Origin: CAYYYJ01 sp964631205
Lineage (GTDB): Archaea; Aenigmatarchaeota; Aenigmatarchaeia; QMZP01; JACQNV01
Direction: 5' to 3'
Assembly: GCA_964631205.1 (NCBI GenBank)
Contig: CAZVWU010000008.1
Span: 1 to 31,641, forward strand
Length of the DNA stretch: 31,641 nucleotides
A model generated the notes under the pieces. It had not been told where the DNA came from and did no database searches. It worked only from the letters and a program-made list of their open reading frames with translations. Each line of letters begins with the position of its first letter. Within the stretch, counting starts at the first letter, position 1. Both the position numbers and the translations under genes were made by a program. Below, one piece after another: positions 30,601-31,641 of the stretch.

Positions 30601-31641
30601 GATAAGCTACCCTGACAAGGCTGATTCTGATGGGGACGGGCTTGGAGATTTGGAGGAGGTTGAGGGCTGGCATGTTTCTGCAATAAAGGATAGGAACACG
30701 CTGCAGTCTGTCCTGCAGAAAATGGAGAATAATGAGGGGTTTGTCAGCCTGATAGGCGAATACAGGGTTAGCTCTGACCCTTACAGGGCTGACACTGACA
30801 GGGACGGGCTTGGGGATCCAAAAGAAAGGGATATAGGCAGCAACCCAAGGGCAACGGATACCGACTCGGACAGCCTAAGGGACAATGTGGACGATGACCC
30901 AACTGTGGTTGAGACAACACCGCCTGAAGTCACAATACTGAGCCTAAAGACAGAGGATACAGGTTGGTTTGAAATAACAGGGAAAGTTGAATACAAGGCA
31001 GGGGACAATGTGAGGGTGGCTCTGGTTAAGCTGACAAAGGATGGCCAGCCTGTCACAACTCACTTCTCAGCAGGAAGGTATGAAGACGGCTTCAATTACA
31101 ACCCGTGGCTGTCCAGAACTTTTGGCCTGAATGTCAGTATAATTGCAACCGACATCAACAGCAATGAAAAAGAGCTGGCAGTTGTTTATGAAAAGGGGGT
31201 CATCACAGCATTTGTTGACTTCGTAGTGACCTCGATAACAACAACTGCAGCAGGCAGCCTGGGCTTTTCACATGGCTTTTACACAGGCATTACAACAGAG
31301 ATAGGCGACACTGTAGAATTTGTCGGCTCCTTTTTAAGCGACGGGGGCTTGCAAACCCTTCAGGATGCTGGCAAAGGCATTAGTGAGGTTGCAAAAGAAG
31401 GCGTTGGAATAATAATTGATTCATTTGAACAAAGGGTTGCCCCTATAAGAAGGTCTGCAAACATTTTCAAGCCCGGAACAATTGAGTACGATGCGTTTGA
31501 GAACAGCTGGAAACTGGGGTTTGCCACAGGCTACATAACAACATCTGTTGTTGAGGGCGTTGCAATCTCCAAAGGGGCGAGCTCTGCAGCAAGCCTTGCC
31601 AAAAACATCGCCAAATCAGGCCAGCTGGCATCAATAGCCTC
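27623..31641 (+). CDS. Giant secreted protein with Ig-like domains and thrombospondin type-3 repeats (3' end outside window)
   Basis: Open from ATG 27623 to the window end, 1339 codons so far. Signal peptide: MSIKGNAGLKIGIFAAVVLSIAVSGQFAVAG. Residues about 30-260 are helical and acidic. Ig-like units follow (PEVTIGSPENNSYTNQPKQTVSG, IPPGITITNPVYPYLRQSVNIEG, TPPELNVTE). Two arrays of calcium-binding DxDxDG repeats (DSDGDSLKD, DTDGDGLAD, DTDGDGLED, DADGDGLVD; later DSDGDGLSD, DSDGDGLTD, DSDGDGLGD, DTDRDGLGD) flank a beta domain. After another Ig-like domain (TPPEVTILSLKTED) comes a helical, Gly/Ala-rich part with SWKLGFATGYITTSVVEG at the window edge, which resembles pre-toxin regions of large secreted toxins. 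Coupled to the protease by ATGA. Confidence 0.88.
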   Translation, partial: MSIKGNAGLKIGIFAAVVLSIAVSGQFAVAGDHKDPGSDNLDDLQLNITRAVSEDPLSLNSNALDLLGKIQFSGAQEEANNLQKVNQIIELIKISSDPSFWWDSGHIKTGEIFDKEKEAAQIIRVLIDREKEPEVSREILVSAITMVVQSANNLAALSIEEADKLSVYINGSSLAESVAGQLEESEGLDEYTDELTETIESEREESEELADDIDDDSFTETLAGYLAKSKKNYDKAWEHIGKGRPVVSIEHFKKAWNNSQRIIFLADKITIPEVTIGSPENNSYTNQPKQTVSGSVFDVRLYTMEKATMVLNGESIEIGLDNNGIFNQEIELKEGENIIQVSAEDDFGNRGETSLKIILDTIPPGITITNPVYPYLRQSVNIEGQVVEANPDILKVKINGTDVSNSLPYAWNTTQYPDGAYEIEVYAKDKAQNENSKKLGVIVDNTPPELNVTERTENPTLEDPVYRIEISTELTAKVTVNAEEMSLTGGKANYTRNVTEGVNQLIIEAKDLAGNPTAKTITRLVDKDIVPDFYEIGVLGTDPLDHDSDSNKTKADESKNNITDDMEDFDSDGLTNYAEYRLGSNPFLEDSDGDSLKDLYEIIISKTDLKNPDSNGDGLLDGEEDFDSDLLANSEEQAFGSSPLMDDTDGDGLADKEEKTFGTDPVKADTDGDGLEDRVEVEVGGDPLDPDADGDGLVDGVESREQLFVNNTVRAEMVLKGIGDLKKGTGINEEESAYVPVTQLSGIVSGIVDFSTEANITGAELKIYYNESNLHGLESGIKMYFFDEESNLPVMEPNQQINTDQNYVAANAKHLSYRFLADTSAWEAESKIGWNRADQVYGDGETIRLKARIHNEQPVPANGVDVGFYSGDPDSGGQLLGTAVVDVPANGVALASVEWPADTQATRFYVKVDPSDIVRELKEDNNKAYREFSQDEKDSDGDGLSDLEETNGMRVRYPYRFITTDKNNPDSDGDGLTDAEEMGGAAVDKQYNPISYPDKADSDGDGLGDLEEVEGWHVSAIKDRNTLQSVLQKMENNEGFVSLIGEYRVSSDPYRADTDRDGLGDPKERDIGSNPRATDTDSDSLRDNVDDDPTVVETTPPEVTILSLKTEDTGWFEITGKVEYKAGDNVRVALVKLTKDGQPVTTHFSAGRYEDGFNYNPWLSRTFGLNVSIIATDINSNEKELAVVYEKGVITAFVDFVVTSITTTAAGSLGFSHGFYTGITTEIGDTVEFVGSFLSDGGLQTLQDAGKGISEVAKEGVGIIIDSFEQRVAPIRRSANIFKPGTIEYDAFENSWKLGFATGYITTSVVEGVAISKGASSAASLAKNIAKSGQLASIA

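Noticed and set aside
27178..31056. Minus-strand ORFs within the protease and giant protein genes
   Set aside because: They mirror Ser/Pro-rich translations of the repeat regions and lack start signals; shadow frames.

Overview
The window is archaeal. The evidence is a split archaeal RNA polymerase operon (rpoH, rpoB'', rpoB', rpoA', rpoA''), eukaryote-type L32e next to L6, an archaeal tRNA-splicing endonuclease, type II methionine aminopeptidase, TATA boxes about 25 nt ahead of start codons with several apparently leaderless genes, and GGTGA-type ribosome sites. Thrombospondin type-3 repeat proteins, small winged-helix regulators with S-layer-like domains and many small zinc-ribbon proteins suggest a DPANN (Woesearchaeota-like) lineage. 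That last step is inference.

Layout. 1-1744: tRNA-splicing endonuclease (its N terminus lies outside the window), a tiny basic ORF and map. 1757-10774 (minus strand): one long information-processing operon, rpoH - rpoB'' - orf65 - rpoB' - orf122 - rpoA' - rpoA'' - rpl6 - rpl32e - 48-aa zinc ribbon. Two unrecognised small genes sit on the two sides of rpoB'. 10935-12084: a deoxyribosyltransferase-like gene, then tRNA-Lys(UUU) and tRNA-Asp(GUC) only 2 nt apart, each roughly 3.7 times normal length because of insertions. 12091-17345: a 5.2-kb segment bounded by two copies of a 41-42-bp direct repeat, the first 6 bp after tRNA-Asp. It carries an operon of SWIM/anticodon-domain chimera, HIT hydrolase and MccF-like peptidase, and then a zinc ribbon, a DNA methyltransferase and a NotI-like restriction enzyme. 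17408-18431: a small anchored protein, and a 5S rRNA gene with an 82-nt insertion followed by about 300 nt of related hairpins. 18432-24790: small regulators and a cluster of phosphoribosyltransferase-like, pseudo-receiver, PfkB and HAD proteins. 24852-31641: a secreted subtilisin translationally coupled to a giant Ca-binding-repeat surface protein that runs off the window.

The most striking feature is a family of small introns in stable RNA genes. tRNA-Lys has a D-loop and an anticodon-loop intron plus a T-arm interruption. tRNA-Asp has two introns that are clearly homologous to each other although one is in the D-loop and one in the anticodon loop. 5S rRNA has one in the helix IV tip, and removing it restores a GAAA tetraloop. 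For the five best cases I could place bulge-helix-bulge (BHB) motifs by eye, and excision restores canonical tRNA and 5S structures (tRNA-Asp comes to exactly 73 nt). The D-loop introns of tRNA-Lys and tRNA-Asp, the anticodon-loop intron of tRNA-Asp and the 5S insertion share a module: a CCTTTTCTTT / AAAGAAAAGG hairpin followed by an ACCAAAAGAAA-like purine tract. The tRNA-Lys anticodon intron and T-arm insertion do not visibly carry it. Further copies of the hairpin lie outside mature RNA sequence. This suggests a spreading intron-like element, and the splicing endonuclease encoded in the same window has an unusual insertion of about 70 residues.
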